From: Pampus argenteus
Taxonomy: Eukaryota > Chordata > Actinopteri > Scombriformes > Stromateidae
Assembly (NCBI GenBank): GCA_036937835.1
Contig: CM072873.1
Coordinates: 10,215,001 to 10,279,000, forward strand
Direction: 5' to 3'
DNA: 64,000 nucleotides
The position numbers and the translations under genes were made by a program. Numbering within the stretch: position 1 is the stretch's first letter; each line of letters opens with the position of its first letter. Shown here one piece after another: positions 63,480-64,000 of this stretch. Below the pieces are notes generated by a model. It searched no databases. It had not been told where the DNA came from and worked only from the letters and a program-made list of their open reading frames with translations.

Positions 63480-64000
63480 TCTCACACATATATGGCCACT
63501 TTTTTCAACCCTCTCAGCGTAGGAGAGCTGATCTGGGATCAGTATCCTGTCCTCCCCGACAGCGTCCTTCATTACAGTGTTTCGGTAGACAAGATGTCAG
63601 ATAAAAGGTTCGTTCCAAAAAGAACACATCAGGCCGTACAGGACACGTGCGCCTCGATCGATTAGCACGTAATGATGGCCATAATGAGCCTTAATCAACA
63701 TTCTCTTAACATCCTCCAGCACTAATGCATTCAGCCCCACCCACCATCGCTTACAGTTGATCAATTACAAAGCCATTACACTGAATGTCTTGCACAGCTC
63801 CCAGCAGCTCTGAACATGTGATGCAGTCCACTTGCTGGTCTTGACGGTGGCCGCAGCAAATGAACTTAGTGAACAATCTTAGGATCAATCCCATCACTTA
63901 GCCAATTAGACAATAGGGAGACAGACGCCCATTACCGTAAGAACCAATCGATAGCAGGAGCCAGGGGCCGAGGCGGGCTGTCTGGTCCCACGGAGCCGCC
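63480..64000. promoter_or_regulatory. Candidate conserved non-coding block at the window edge
   Basis: About 500 bases without simple repeats, balanced in composition, with dense ATTA/TAAT, ATCAATCC and CCAATTAG motifs (gccataatgagccttaatca, gccaattagacaataggga). It may extend beyond the window. No coding frame was recognised. Confidence 0.35.

Noticed and set aside
46286..64000. Coding exons of myt1l or another downstream gene
   Set aside because: I looked for CCHC-type zinc-finger peptides and found none; the expected neighbour must start beyond the window or be represented only by untranslated exons.

Overview
The window is vertebrate nuclear DNA, almost certainly from a ray-finned (percomorph-type) fish. 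It has small exons separated by long AT-rich introns, very many (TG)n/(CA)n microsatellites, and interspersed repeats that I recognise from memory as common teleost families (Tc1-like and hAT fossils and several MITE/foldback families). No prokaryotic, viral or CRISPR-like structure was seen.

Two genes can be fully supported. Minus strand, 654-3742 with a 5' UTR exon just above 4223: the N-terminal part of trappc12, a TRAPPIII tethering-complex subunit. Only the first two coding exons (483 residues) are in the window; the TPR-rich C-terminal half lies beyond base 1. Plus strand, 4562-45997: the complete eipr1 (tssc1) gene, a WD40 protein that works with the EARP/GARP tethering complexes and in dense-core vesicle biogenesis. 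Its nine coding exons join without a frame break into 387 codons plus stop, the same length as I recall for the mammalian protein. The two genes are divergent, share a roughly 340-bp promoter interval containing an NRF1-type palindrome, and both act in endosome/Golgi vesicle tethering. The same head-to-head order is known on human 2p25.3.

Layout: 1-653 trappc12 intron; 654-770 and 2411-3742 trappc12 coding exons; 3743-4561 5' UTRs, trappc12 intron 1 and shared promoter; 4562-45997 eipr1, about 97% intron; 45998 to about 46285 eipr1 3' UTR with an ATTAAA signal; about 46286-64000 intergenic. In other vertebrates the next gene in this direction is myt1l, so this interval may hold regulatory DNA or untranslated first exons for it, but no myt1l coding exon was found.

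The non-coding space contains a short hAT-type MITE with an exact 8-bp target duplication, a foldback element at about 6000-6260 and another at 44025-44211, a TIR-bearing MITE family with five copies (one split by a nested repeat), a decayed Tc1 transposase fossil on the minus strand, the broken 5' end of a BED-finger hAT transposon in the last eipr1 intron, a perfect (TG)90 tract and a (TCTCC)n tract. Several repeat-poor, mixed-composition stretches look like candidate conserved non-coding elements. I did not find a convincing new biological system. The most useful items to follow up are the shared promoter, the nested and foldback mobile elements, a possible unrecognised exon near 50.3 kb, a TATA-plus-CT promoter-like site near 55.75 kb and the candidate regulatory blocks.
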